The notes under the pieces are model-generated. The model saw only the letters and a list, made by a program, of their open reading frames with translations. It ran no database searches and was not told the origin of the DNA. From Vishniacozyma victoriae (taxonomy: Eukaryota; Basidiomycota; Tremellomycetes; Tremellales; Bulleribasidiaceae): 64,000 nt of DNA. The position numbers and the translations under genes were made by a program. The stretch is from assembly GCA_017654735.1 (NCBI GenBank), contig JADPYG010000089.1, positions 940,001-1,004,000 on the forward strand, given 5' to 3'. Of this stretch, positions 28,159 to 39,279 are shown piece by piece (positions within the stretch are counted from its first letter, which is position 1; every line of letters begins with the position of its first letter).

Positions 28159-28483
28159 CCTCTTATTGTTTCAATAGTATTTTCGTGTTTCATATTTTTG
28201 GTATACTACTCGGGTAACATTCATTAGACAGCTTGCGCAGGACGTGAGAATAGAGTAGGTTTATAATATACATGCAACCTTGACATCTCCTTTCCAGCTC
28301 GTTCGCTTTTGCTTTCTTGTATATAAGCCTCGTCGCTGCTCTCTTCTAGATCATACGCTAGGACAAGCGTCGGACTTGAAAGCCTGTGCTCAAGTGCCAC
28401 TCTTGTCGACGGAAGCAAATCACCAGCACCTGTCCAGGCCTATGAGCCAACTCCGAGCTCGGCTCTACGACATACAACCCACA
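28159..28483. other. Intergenic region
   Basis: 325 bp between two co-oriented genes, containing an AT-rich 3' flank and the SRP72 promoter. An upstream ATG at 28443 opens a frame different from the SRP72 frame. Nothing else was recognised. Confidence 0.3.
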
Positions 28484-29612
28484 ATGCCTGCAGCACCAAG
28501 AGAGAAGACAGCAAAGCGCACGCCCTTCAAGCCCAAGGAACCACTACCAGTTGCCGAGAGGCTACCGAAACTGTACCGAGGCTTGGTAGACCAAGTCGAA
28601 GGATCTCACTTTGCCGGAGCTATCAAGACATGTCGAAAGAGTATGTCCACCTCGACACCGGGGAAAGGTGTCCTGCTGATGATCAGTCCTATCCCTAGAT
28701 CCCGAGTCCTCCTCGGCGTTCCAGACTCTTCTATTCTTGCATCTACATACGGACGATTACACCTCGGCTTTGGCCGTCCTTGATTCTTCATCCCTTGCTT
28801 CTTCGCTGGATTTCGAGAGGTCGTATTGCTTGTATCGACTTCATCGGGAGAAGGAGGCGTTGGAGGTATTGAAGAGGTCAAGTGGGGATGGGAGAAAGGA
28901 GAAGCACTTGGAGGCTCAAATTGTATGTCACCTTGAAAGTGAGAGGCGTGCTGATGATAGAAATACCGTCTGGGCGAGTATGAAGGTGCTCAGGACTTGT
29001 ACGATAGTCTACTAGCATCATGCGATCCGGTAAGTAATCTTTTGATCGTAGTGCCAGCGGTAGCTGACTTGTCTAGTCGTCATCTGAACACCCCGATATC
29101 CTCGAAAACATATCTGCCACCTCGGCCCATCTCGACTTTATTTCTTCGGGATATCACTCCCACCTCTCAGCACCTCCCTCCACAGTCGAGCTACCTCGAC
29201 ATATCCCCTCCGAGGGAGAGCTGGAATCATACGTCCCATCTTTACCCTTAGGCTGGGCAGTTGGAGGCCAGAAACCCGCTCAGACAAAGCAGGCGCCAAA
29301 GCCCAAAAAGGAGGTCGTGGAGAAACCAAAGAAGGGTACAAGGCATAGGCTACCTAAGGATGCCGTCGCTGGTAAAGCAGTCAATGAGGATGTGCGTCTT
29401 GTCCCCATGCTCAGTGTGTATCGGCTAATTTGTAGGCTGAGCGATGGCTACCGATGCGACAGAGGGCTTCCTATATGGCTGCTCAGACCAAGAAGAAGGG
29501 TGTGAAGGAGAGTATGGGAACTGGGTTCACTCAGGGCAGTACGGCGCAACAGAGCAGTGGTAGTGGGGGAGGAGGCGGAGGTAAGGACAAGAAGAAGGGC
29601 AAGAGAAAGTAG
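28484..29612 (+). CDS. SRP72: Signal recognition particle subunit SRP72, short form
   Basis: SRP72 is the large TPR protein of the signal recognition particle and partners SRP68 on 7SL RNA during ER targeting. Splicing short introns from ATG 28484 gives LPKLYRGLVDQVEGSHFAGA, IKTCRKILSLDPESSSAFQT and a TPR-like DDYTSALAVLDSSSL, then a second helix-pair region. The C-terminal part has the diagnostic basic tail: GTRHRLPKDA and, after an intron, ERWLPMRQRASYM, the SRP72 RNA-binding motif, ending in a glycine run and KDKKKGKRK. The total is only about 300 residues, while fungal and animal SRP72 is usually near 600-670; the central TPR array seems missing. Either the lineage has a reduced SRP72 or part is lost. 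The gene directly precedes IRE1, another ER gene. Confidence 0.8.
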
Positions 29613-29751
29613 TGCAGTGTACCACATGCATTCAAGAAAGACGTATGCATAGTGCGCCGTGTCTGTCGTTGCCTAGCCAGTCGTTGAGCCCGCAGAGTGC
29701 ACAGTCTGAGTATGGCTTAAGACGTCACCTGCTCGACGGAAGCTAATCGAT

Positions 29752-29777
29752 GTTCGGCCTGGGGGGTCAGGCCGAAC
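29752..29777. repeat. Perfect 10-bp inverted repeat with GGGGGT loop
   Basis: GTTCGGCCTG and CAGGCCGAAC flank a six-base loop, a strong hairpin in DNA or RNA. It lies 147 bp upstream of the IRE1 start, so it may be in the IRE1 5' leader or the SRP72 3' UTR. Confidence 0.75.
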
Positions 29778-29884
29778 CTTAACCTTGTCAGAATTCACTT
29801 GAAAGGAGCAGTGAATTGTGTTTTCTCTCTTTAAACTACTATACATTGTCACATTACTACACCATCTTTGTTCACCTAAGGGCA

Positions 29885-29920
29885 ATGCCTGGACGTGCTT
29901 GTACCATCCCAAATCCTTAA
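29885..29920 (+). promoter_or_regulatory. Upstream ORF in the IRE1 leader
   Basis: An ATG at 29885 opens a frame of eleven codons (MPGRACTIPNP) that ends with TAA, one codon before the IRE1 ATG at 29924 and in the same frame. If included in the mRNA it would force reinitiation or leaky scanning for IRE1 translation. Confidence 0.5.
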
Positions 29921-29923
29921 ACA

Positions 29924-32900
29924 ATGTACCCTCCAACCCAAATCCTTACCCATCTACTCTTACTCCTCATCCCCTGCCTTCTACTCCTTTCCGCCACACC
30001 CTCCCCTTCACCTAATCCTTACCCCGCCGCCGTCTCTATACCATCACGATCGCAAACTTGGCCCGGTCATCAATACAATGCAAAGGTCGCTCCACCCGAG
30101 ATCTCGCATGATCTGCTCGACTATGTTATTATTTCGACTATAGACGGGGCGCTACATGCTGTAGAGCGCGACGGGGGAAAAGTCAGATGGTCTTTACGGG
30201 ACGGGGTATCACCATTAGTTGGAGGAATGATAAAGGGGAAAGGGGAGGATGAATATATAGTCGAACCATTGAGTGGGGGATTGTATGTCTTCGAGGGAGA
30301 AGACTCGCAAAGTCTCAGGAAATTACCTCTGTCTGTCGAACAACTGTAGGTCGCATCATCTTCATGAGCCCACCCAGGAACTTATACCCAGTATCGAGCT
30401 ATCACCTTTCACCTTCCCTCATTCGCCAAGCAGGGTCTTTACGGGCTCCAAACACACTTCGTTAATGACAATCGATTTACGGACTGGACAGCAGCTGGAC
30501 TGCTTTTCCCCTCTATCTGAAAACAACACTCAAACTTGCGTGTGCGAGGCTGATCGATTATTGGACGACATGGAAGGTCACGCTCGTCAGAACTCGGATA
30601 TATTGTTTGTCGGCAGAACAGACTATCGCCTAGTCATTCATTCACCTCCCAGCTCGTCCGTGTATGCGGCTTCTACCGGTGCCGCACACATATCAGGCAG
30701 AAGCGCTGGATTACAAGAGATCTCGTATTCGACGTACACCCCAAACAACTTCGACAAGCCAGTTGCTGAACACTGGTTGAAGGCTAGCCAGGCTTTGGAG
30801 GATAGCGGGGATGCTTCAACGACCCGTATCGAGCTTAGACACGATGGAATCGCTGTAGGAGTCGCTCATGGAGGTGTTGTGAAATGGATGAAGGATCTGG
30901 GGAGTATTGGGATAGGAGTCTATGATCTGCTCCTCCCAATGGCCCCATCATCCGCTAAACCGATTATTGTACCACAACCTCCGCCACGATTGGAATCTCT
31001 TTTCCCTCTTCCCACCAATCCCGACCAAGCGCAGTACGATTTCCATGCCAAACTGCCTACCACATACATTGGCTCTGTACCTTATCAGCTCACCATTCCA
31101 GCCAACGACTCGGACCAGACTCGCCCACCAGCCTCAGGAAATAGCGAGAAACCATTACTATTTGCCCTATCTTCCTCGTCCTACCCGCTCATCAACTTTG
31201 CTCCTCAGGCGAAACCCGGGTCGCAAGCCAACGGGTCATTCCCGCTTTCAGAGGACTCGCCGACAAGAGATCAATTTCTGCCGTACTTGCTCGACCCGGC
31301 TGACCAAGAGAAGACCATCGATCCTGCACCAGGGACCATTGTGCAAGGGCTGAGGCGAAAAGAGTCAGCCGGCAGGAGCTGGATATTCTGGGTGATTGGT
31401 GTGTTAGTCGCCCTGATCATGGCCGGAATGGCTACCGTTGGGCTCAGTCAACGAAAAACGATCAGGCAGACTGGAACTTCTCCGAACGAAAAGCAACCAC
31501 TTTTGCTAGAAGAAGCCTTCAAATCCGCGTCCCCGAAACCTGTTCGAGCCAAGTTGTCGGATCCTCAGGCTATTTCTACCGACGCCAAACCAGTGGCAGC
31601 TGCCTTGTCACCCGAGCCCAAAGCAAAGAAGAAGAACAACCGTCGTCGTGTCAGGGGCAAGAAGAAGCAGAGTGGCTCCGTTTCCGATGATGACGAGGAT
31701 TCAATTACTGGTTCACCAAAGCCCAAAAGCGATAAACCCCTGCCTGAGCTCCCTAGGGCTATTTCGACCACGGCAATCGAGGACGAAAGTGACAAGGAAC
31801 GCTTGATCATCTCGGATCAAGTCATTGGTATGTCCACGTCTGGCTTTCTCATATTGGGTCCAAGCTGATCGATAGGTTATGGCTCTAATGGTACGACCGT
31901 GTTGAAAGGTACATGGGGTTTACGGCCTGTAGCTGTTAAACGGCTCCTGAACAATCAAATACAAACCTGCCTAGCAAAGCATGAAGTCAAGGTTCTTCAA
32001 GAGAGTGACGATCATCGAAATGTCATTCGATACTACTGCCAAGAGCGCCGAGACGAGTTCCTCTATATCGCTCTCGACCTTTGCAAAACTTCTCTTGCTG
32101 AAATGGTCTTGTTTCCCGAAAAGCATCCTGAATTGGTTCCTCTCTTTGACAACAAGAATGCTCTACTTCAGGTAACGGAGGGATTAGGGCACCTCCACCG
32201 TATGAATATCATTCATCGAGATATCAAACCTCCGTAAGTCATCTTGTCCCTATAGACCGGACTTCCGGCTGATATGCAGAAACGTCTTGGTGACTCATGG
32301 ATCGGATGGGAAACTGCGGATCGTCGTCTCCGACTTTGGTCTCGCTCGACGTCTCGACCACGATCAATCGTCACTCGCGGCCACTGCCAACAACCTAGGA
32401 GGAACATACGGCTGGCGAGCGCCAGAATGTGTCCAAGGTGAAGTCCGTCTTGATCAAAGAAGCGATCGCCTATCGAATTCCTCCTCATCTTCCTCTGATT
32501 CCATTGTCGATCTCGCCAGCACCAACAGCGAACCTCGAAAATCTCACGCTAGATTAACGAAAGCGGTCGATTTGTTTGCTTTGGGCTGCCTATACTTCTG
32601 GACGGTCATGGGCGGTCAGCATCCGTTTGGACATTATCCCAGTGTCGACATCAATATCAGCAAGGGTGATCCGGTCAACATGAAGAAGATGGCGGATGTG
32701 CATCGTGAAGATGGTGCACAGATCGAGGATATTGTGAGGAAATTGGTCTCACTGGATCCGGCTTCCAGGTCAGTACCTTTATCGTCTGAGTCACGTCAGC
32801 TGACAATACAGGCCAAAAACGTCGGAATGTTTAACACACCCGTACTTCTGGGGAGCAGAGAAACGCCTCAGATTCCTCTGCGACGCTTCTGATCGTGAGC

Positions 32901-33358
32901 TTATAATAGCTAAGCGAGACCAGTGGCTGACATTCAGGATTCGATTTCTTGGCTAACGCGGACACCACTTCGCAGCACCCGGCTTTGATCACTCTCGAGA
33001 TTGGTGCCGCTGATATCGTCGGGAAAGACTGGTACTCGCGACTCGACAAATCCGTCACGCTCAGTCTTCGAACCCACAGGAAATATAAGGGAAACTCCGT
33101 CCGCGATCTCTTGAGGGCCATGAGGAACAAAGTACGTCTGATTTCCAACACGCTAAGAGACCTCCTGATGAACAGAAAAACCATTATCAAGATTTAGACG
33201 AGGCTGCCAAGAGGAGCATTGGAGACCTACCAGCTGGGTTCCTGGACTACTTTATCTCTCGAAATCCCAAGCTATTCCTGCACGTGTACGATGTGATCAA
33301 GGGATCAGATCTAGGCCAAGAAAGCATGTTTGAAGCCTATTTTGCTTCTGCTACCTGA
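29924..33358 (+). CDS. IRE1: IRE1 ER-stress sensor kinase/endoribonuclease
   Basis: IRE1 senses misfolded proteins in the ER lumen and splices the unfolded-protein-response transcription factor mRNA. The start MYPPTQILTHLLLLLIPCLL is a signal peptide. The luminal part shows the beta-propeller-like DYVIISTIDGALHAVERDGG and, after an intron, ELSPFTFP and VFTGSKHTSLMTIDLRTG. One TM helix (WIFWVIGVLVALIMAGMATV, about 31382-31440) leads to a Lys/Arg-rich linker. The kinase has VAVKRL, NIIHRDIKPPNVLV (spanning an intron) and VSDFGLARRLD, then GGTYGWRAPE; a Ser-rich insert lies before subdomain IX. The KEN RNase domain has YFWGAEKRLRFLCDASDR, DWYSRLD, KNHYQDL (keeping the second His of the usual HH pair) and FLDYFISRNPKLFLHVY. 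Stop at 33356. Length and domain order fit fungal IRE1. Confidence 0.96.
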
Positions 33359-34485
33359 TCCTTCGCTGGAACATTGTTTGTTGTAAATCAATTATAATAC
33401 AATATTGTCGTAATAGCATTTTACCTGTAGCTTCCGTGGCATTAAATGCATCACTTGTAGCGCGAGATCCGCCATACTCTACGTTTTCAGTTGTTCGAAT
33501 TGCTCGGAAGGGGTGTGTCGTTGCCATTGACCCCGACGGTCGAAAAGTTAGCAGCAACGCCGACGACTCGCACAGTGCGTGTCCAGTTTTTCCGACACAG
33601 GTCTAACCTACCAAGTGGAAAACAGGGCAGACATCTGTTTGCTGGTCGGTGGTATGTCGGGATCGCTCTGGCCAGCGAGTATAGTGGCCGCGTTGGCGGC
33701 GGATGCTGTATCAGGCTTGTTGCTGATACCGCGAGCAAATGTCGACCAATCTTGAGAGGCCGATCACTCCCGTCGTGGCGCCCGAAGAGGTTTGAACACG
33801 ACTGATGACCACATCATGACGCGAGCCGGAAACGACGGTCTCTACGCTAGGAATTGCCGAATAGCTGGGTTACAGCACTGCCAGAATTCATTCCTTCGTG
33901 TAGACCCCGATGACACAAGGTGTCCGCAGGCTTGAAAGACGCGAGCAGTATAAGGTAGCAATTGCTCAAAATTGGGACGCCACAAGTCTGCAATTAAAGA
34001 GTTTAAGTTCATGTGAACCTTTGAAGCTTTCACTCACACTCCAGTAATTCTCGAAGGGCTATCATGAAGTGAAACGCTTGTAAGAGCCATTGGAACTCCA
34101 GTCAGTGTACTAACTAGCAATGGCTACCTGGCGTATCTCACTACATGCCTCGCTTTCGCAATTCTTCAATTCAGGGAGACTTGTTTTCTGTTGAACGCCT
34201 TTAGTCAGATTGACTGATGCTCCAAGATGGGCAAAGATAAATCTAGCAGAATATTGACCTTGAAATCCCGGCAAGCAGATCAAGTAATGCTCTTTCTGCG
34301 GTCTACGAGAAGATTATACCAAATTCGGCAAGCCAGCTTCTCGACGAAACTTTTCTAGGCAGGAGCTATTGAGGACAGACGTAGATGTGAGTTGAGCATC
34401 TCTTGATGGTCGTCTTCCACACTCAATGCACAGTGTTTATGCAAATGGAAACCTTCTAGCCCAAAAGGCTTGCTGTGCAACTTGA
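33359..34485. other. Gene-poor region starting with a dispersed repeat
   Basis: About 1.1 kb between the IRE1 and SGNH esterase stops. The first 150 bp are one copy of a diverged repeat also found at 37676-37835 (listed separately). The remaining open frames lack ATG starts or splice partners. No gene is supported. Confidence 0.4.
33364..33512 (+). repeat. Dispersed repeat, copy A (just after the IRE1 stop)
   Basis: This stretch matches 37676-37835 in the same orientation: GCTGGAACATTG, TTGTTG, CAATATTGTCG, AATAGCATTT, ACCTGTAGCTT, GTAGCGC and TACTCTAC occur in the same order with small gaps. It abuts the IRE1 stop codon. Confidence 0.8.
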
Positions 34486-36188
34486 TCAAACCAATCGATC
34501 AAATTCGTCTGCGAGTCTCCAATAGTCGTATACCGCCTCCATGACAGCGTCATCGGCTGCTCCGACTAGAGGTCGGACTGACGGACTGGGTTCACCACCC
34601 TCTGCCACCCAATGTCTATGAATCAGCTCGCAAGCTACCCAGCGTAGTCAGCAGCACCAGCACTCACCGCCCGTCTGATGCTGTTTCTGGTCTCGAGTCG
34701 ACTATTTGATGACTGTGTATAATGTTGATCAGGACGTCTGGATGTCGATCAATCCAAGCGTTGATGGCGATCGCAGCCCATTCGCCATGATGCCGTAAAA
34801 CAGCCCTTCGCATCATACCAAAACAAATAACCGGAGCTGACACGCTATAAGTGTTGATCCAGGTATATCGGGGGCTATTTCCGAAATGCGTGTATAGCCT
34901 CTCAAGATGCTGATAGACAGCGGCGACATAGTCTTGTTCGTTTTTATACCCAAACCACATGCCGAGATTTGTAATGACATGGGAAACGCTTGTGCCGTAT
35001 TGCTTCGTGTCCTCGATGCGTGGGCCAGCCAACTCTGGATGATCGTCGATGAATCGCTGCGTGAACCGCACGCTTTGTCTTTCTTCATCATCAATCTTCA
35101 CCTCGAAGGTCTTGTCTGACTTTTGATAGGATTTCCAGTCACTCGAATATTGGCAATCACCGCCGATCGTTCCGTTGTGGAGAGTAGAGTAAAGGTGACC
35201 GCAGTAAGTAGACCGAAGGATTGAATCGCCTAGAAACACCACATGCCTCAAATCCTTGGTAGCACGTACGGTGCTCTTGTAATCTAGGGCGAATCGTTTG
35301 CAATTGTAGGGCAAATACACGTAGTCGGGCATGGAGGTGTTGACGTGAATGCGAGCTACAATCAGCAACGTCTCGAGGGAACTTACCGCTTCTTTCCACA
35401 TGACTCTTCAACAGCGGTAGCTCCCTGTACTTCTCCCGGATATGCTTGACACTGACCCATCTCCCTGCTATATCCGAGCTGTAGTCGTCCCGGGTACATT
35501 GCCGCATGTTGTCGATTTGAGGTCTACTACCCTCGCCATTCAAAACGGTGAAGCTAGTTTCCCCGCTCCCCCTGACCGCTCCGAACGTGTACGCTTCCTT
35601 CGCTGGCGGGCAGGTGTTGCGCCCGTGCCAGTCTGCCCACGCCCATACCTCATACACTCCACTTTGTGGTAGCTGACATTCAACGACAGTCGTCCCGGTG
35701 ACTCTGTCATGGTGATATATCGTGCTGGCTGCGGGAACGCTGAAGGCAATTGGACCTCGGAAATGTACCATATACTGTTCTGCGCAAGCATGTTGGCCAA
35801 TGATATCTGGTCGACATCTCAAAGTGACGTTGAAGGTTTGGTGGACTGTGACGATAGAGGGAATCGACACATCAATCTCCGCTACATTTATCAGTGGCCG
35901 AACCGACATGACGACCCACCAAACGAGCTATGCTCTTGGTCCGTCAGACTCGATCCCGGGGTACGCGTCACCACCGTGGGATCTAGGAGGTCTGTTATCA
36001 AGGTCGGTCGAGGAGCAGCCAATTGATACGTGCTCGACGTCCACAATCGAGTCCACTGGTCTCTATTTTCAGCCCCAGATCAATCGTGGATTCACGTACG
36101 TATGAGCCACATCTTGATGGACTCCCAGCAGCAAACCGGCCGTAGCGACGGTAGCCAATATCAAAGCAAAACGAAACCTGCTAGTCAT
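34486..36188 (-). CDS. NXPE-like protein with SGNH/PC-esterase domain, type II or secreted
   Basis: At least five exons on the minus strand. ATG 36188 gives MTSRFRFALILATVATAGLL, a signal peptide or anchor. After a low-conservation stretch comes an immunoglobulin/filamin-like region (DVSIPSIVTVHQTFNVTLRC, VYEVWAWADWHGRNTC), then CTRDDYSSDIAGRWV, the C...GRWV element seen before the esterase fold in NXPE and plant TBL/PC-esterase proteins. The SGNH core has block I as VVFLGDSILRSTYCGHLY, a VSHVITNLGMWFG segment with the Asn, and after the last intron HWVAEGGEPSPS to a stop at 34486-34488. The late D-x-x-H motif appears as VDSRPETASDGR-HW, which is not canonical. The family includes polysaccharide O-acetyltransferases and esterases (TBL, CAS1-like); a role in surface glycan acetylation is plausible. 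The intron giving EHSSF-AEIDV is short (38 nt). Confidence 0.72.
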
Positions 36189-37259
36189 GTGAAGTGTCAA
36201 AGTGAGACGCTTGGCATCAGAGAATGCTTTCGCCTCGAATTACTTCTCCCCCTGTCTCCATTAGAGTTTAGAGTTCGGAGGGAGACAAGCCAGATCGACG
36301 ACAGCAGACGCGCCTTCTTAATTACCCTGTAAAGTTTGTGGGGACTTGCGCTATTGCGTTTCGGTCGCATGCTCAGCTCAACGGCGTCAAGTCGGCCACG
36401 CCCAATGAGCCCAGGTCCAGCTACCGGACAAGACCTTATTACTGATACTCGGCTCCGCAAATCGGATGATTGTCGCCCTGATTCTCCGAGCAAATGGGAC
36501 TTATGGGGGAACACGCAGATTCGCGTCATGGAACGGTCCTGCGGTACTCGTGGCCTGTATTAGAGGGAGAATACCTGCACCGACGAGGACGTCTACTCTT
36601 GACCCATTTCCTGTATTGGGATTCGTGAATAATGTAGACCGTGGTAGAACCGTGGCTGTCAAAGTCTCCCTGGATCCCAAGATCCGACCCTGCTACATTT
36701 TGTATCCTCGGCTTGCAACGGTTTGGAAGAGAATTATAGGCTGGTTCCCTGTGCGGTTGCGCTATCATCACTTCGGACAATCGCTGCTCATTCTTAGAGG
36801 CTCTATTCATATGCCTGTTCTCAGTTTGGGGTCTCCCTTCGGATTCTAGCTCGAGGTATATACGGGAGTCGACGCGCGAGACAGTCTGGCGACTGGCGAT
36901 CCCACGGTGAGGCGGATGTAACGCCATAATCTGGCGGATAGTCGGATCCTCAGAATTACTGACAGACATGCTACATGTAGTCATCATGGCTTTCATCATG
37001 ATGCTTGGAGGCAAACATTATCGAAAATGGGGTGGTTCTCGTGGCCATTCGAGAACTGCTTGCAGTTATTTCCCGCTGTAACGTTCAGCTGGACGTTAAT
37101 CTCTGTGTCATGACTCTCACTGATTGGAAGCTCGCAAACATTCAACGTATGGCAGGCCTTGGAAGGATTGGGACCGTGTTTATGTAGACGCTGTCCGCAC
37201 AATCTTGCCGTATCGCCCAAAGCAGAGACAGAAAAATGACGACACCTCCATTGCAAAGT

Positions 37260-37571
37260 TCATTCTCCGGAGCCGCCTCGGCCAAAGCTCCAACCCCGAG
37301 AGCAGGGCTGCCTTGAGCACCGCCCCCGCTGAAAGATATCCCGCAACGATCCAGTCGCAGTCATCAAGGCTGTCAGTACGAGCATGAAATCAGGGCAGAG
37401 GAACGTGACGGTGAATCCGGCATCGCAGATCAAGCGGAACAAGTCCTGTACTTCAGCCAATTTGAAAGAGTTAACAGGCCAAAAAAAACCGATTGTGCTG
37501 TGAGGCAGCACTGGAAAGGGGTTGTTGTGACTGGCCATACTGATCAGGGAGGTTGGATCAGGTTGGATCAT
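37260..37571 (-). CDS. Possible small hypothetical protein
   Basis: An ATG-started frame of 103 codons (MIQPDPTSLISMASHNNPFP) with a moderately hydrophobic middle (FTVTFLCPDFMLVLTALMT) and a Gly/Arg-rich end. No homologous family is recognised and no regulatory context supports it. It may be noncoding or the first exon of a longer gene. Confidence 0.25.
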   Translation of the reverse strand: MIQPDPTSLISMASHNNPFPVLPHSTIGFFWPVNSFKLAEVQDLFRLICDAGFTVTFLCPDFMLVLTALMTATGSLRDIFQRGRCSRQPCSRGWSFGRGGSGE

Positions 37572-37675
37572 CAGATCGAAGTGGTGTTTTGAGAAAGATG
37601 GGGAAAAGAGGTTCAGAATGCCAGTCTCCCTTATAGAGCAGCTATTGCCTTAGCGACCAAAACCGACATGGGACA

Positions 37676-37835
37676 TTTGCTGGAACATTGCTTGTTGCCT
37701 CTCAATCACAACGCAATATTGTCGCAATAGCATTTCACCTGTAGCTTTTGTGTGATTTCATGCATGAAAAGTAGCGCCCGATGAACAATTGTCTTACTCT
37801 ACATTTGGTGCTGTTCTAATTGGTTGATCGGCTTA
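37676..37835 (+). repeat. Dispersed repeat, copy B
   Basis: Diverged direct copy of 33364-33512, with the shared blocks GCTGGAACATTG, CAATATTGTCG, AATAGCATTT, ACCTGTAGCTTT and TACTCTAC. The pair brackets the SGNH esterase gene. Confidence 0.8.
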
Positions 37836-37945
37836 ACATTCCTTATTACCGAATAATGACATCAGCGATCTTCAATTAGCTAAACCCTCGTTAGAATTGA
37901 TCCATTGACCGCATACATTCTATTCAATACTCTATACTATCTACA

Positions 37946-38523
37946 ATGTCGCTCAACATCTTCCGAACTCAATTAGGATTCAGGTCTACCCGAACTGCTT
38001 TCACAGCAGCTAGGACATTCACCACCACCCCCATGAACGCTGCTCAGACATCTTACAAACACGAGAATGATCCCGAGGTACGTCCATCTCGACTATACCT
38101 CTATCATACAGATTACTGATGAATCAGGTCATCGAGAAGGAGAAAGCAAAGAACCTGTCGGGTACCCAGGGTGATTCAGCTCCTCTAAAGGAGACTGCTC
38201 CAGGATGGAATGAAACCCTCGCAGTAAGTTCCCCACTAAACGCGACTAGGATCGATCTGACGACATAGACCGACTCAGAAGCACACGTCAAGGCAGATCA
38301 GGCAGCACCAAAAGGTCCACCAGGTAAAGAACTCCAGGACGAGACTGTTGCTCGTACGTCCTATTCCGCGTTACACGTTGAGCGAGATGCTGACATGGTA
38401 GACACCCACGGACAGAGCTCCGGTGCCGGTACCGACAAAGGCAAGAAGGCGCAGCAAGCGAAGGAGAATGCTCCTATGACTGGAAGTGAGGATGCCGTCA
38501 AGGCCGATAGGGGAGATCATTAG
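37946..38523 (+). CDS. Conserved fungal small mitochondrial-type protein, function unknown
   Basis: Four exons separated by about 50-nt introns (for example 38078-38126) give about 140 residues. The N-terminus (MSLNIFRTQLGFRSTRTAFT, then AARTFTTTP) is Arg/Ser/Thr-rich without acids, a good mitochondrial presequence. The rest is hydrophilic and probably unfolded: HENDPEVIEKEKAKNLSGTQ, APGWNETLATDSEAHVKAD, ending AVKADRGDH. The DPEV.EKEK.KNLSG / APGWNE / SEA.VKAD pattern occurs in small conserved fungal proteins of unknown function that look stress-related; this link is from general recollection of the pattern. It has its own promoter directly after the repeat copy B. Confidence 0.75.
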
Positions 38524-38832
38524 TGGTTGGACCAGGCGGAATCGATGACAGAAGTAACAAGCAGGAACGCAATGCATGAGATATGTGGAAAGACCATGAT
38601 GGAAGAACGGATTGGGAATCTTTGAGCTTCTGACTCGGCCAACAGCATAGACTACACCAAAATTATGAGGAGCCCAGTCGCCAACAATGGATGGGCTCGA
38701 CTTTTCTGCATCGCTCCACAAGGTCGACCTCCAACTCAAGTGCCGTATCAGGGCCAAGGTTGTGAGTGTTTTTTCCTGATCCAAAGATTTACCTTTATCA
38801 CAGACCACCCACATTCAACACAATCGAGCATT

Positions 38833-39279
38833 ATGCCAGACGAGCTCGAGATCTGTCCCAAAACTTCATTCTGTGATGCCCTCAAGGCCGACGCACCTAC
38901 CTCGGAGTTGATTATGGAAATGTATCCCTCAACAGACGGTAAGTGGAACTACGAACTCGACCGAAAGAGTTATGCAAAAAGCCATCCCGAGACATGCGAC
39001 GCCGTTACAAAACTCAGCCAACACCTCACAAACTTGAAATTCTCGACCGGGTGGATGTTTGGAGAATTCGATATCGAACATTCCGTCGAGACGAGAGTCT
39101 TCTCGTGTAGGACAGGAGATGGTGTGTTTTCGCCCAAGAGTCATCTCTGGCCCGAACTTATTGGCTGCGGCGGGCGTCATCCATATGTGATCGTCACTGT
39201 GGGAGATGTTTCTCACTTGGACACTATCTTGGCTTATCTACCACTACTGACCACCAAGAGTAAATTTATCCATGCTTAG
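38833..39279 (+). CDS. Hypothetical protein
   Basis: A single-exon frame of 148 codons from ATG 38833 (MPDELEICPKTSFCDALKAD). It is mixed alpha/beta in composition, Cys-containing, without signal peptide or membrane helix, and contains a WMFGEFDIEH segment and a hydrophobic HPYVIVTVGDVSHLDTIL. No family is recognised. It is the first of three short plus-strand genes of similar size (also 40112 and 41399); no clear mutual similarity was seen by eye. Confidence 0.5.
   Translation: MPDELEICPKTSFCDALKADAPTSELIMEMYPSTDGKWNYELDRKSYAKSHPETCDAVTKLSQHLTNLKFSTGWMFGEFDIEHSVETRVFSCRTGDGVFSPKSHLWPELIGCGGRHPYVIVTVGDVSHLDTILAYLPLLTTKSKFIHA

Larger units (their letters stand above)
29613..29923. promoter_or_regulatory. 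IRE1 upstream region with hairpins and a leader ORF
   Basis: 311 bp between SRP72 and IRE1. It contains a CRE-like GACGTCAC (about 29720), a perfect 10-bp inverted repeat (29752-29777), a second 8-bp inverted repeat (29792-29817) and a short ORF ending three bases before the IRE1 start. These make up a compact, structured leader or promoter. Confidence 0.5.
36189..37945. other. Gene-poor region with a second dispersed-repeat copy
   Basis: About 1.75 kb between divergent genes. Two minus-strand frames, 36526-36999 and 37260-37571, start with ATG, but neither resembles a known protein, and no splice scheme links them well. A GGTTGGATCA direct duplication lies at about 37551-37570. Copy B of the dispersed repeat occupies 37676-37835. 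Confidence 0.35.

Noticed and set aside
33491..33805. Plus-strand frame of about 100 codons after IRE1
   Set aside because: No ATG start, no homology seen; lies in repeat copy A and adjacent gene-poor DNA.
36526..36999. Minus-strand 158-codon frame in the gene-poor region
   Set aside because: Sequence lacks hydrophobic core patterns or known motifs and no introns or regulators support it; kept only as a note in the intergenic entry.
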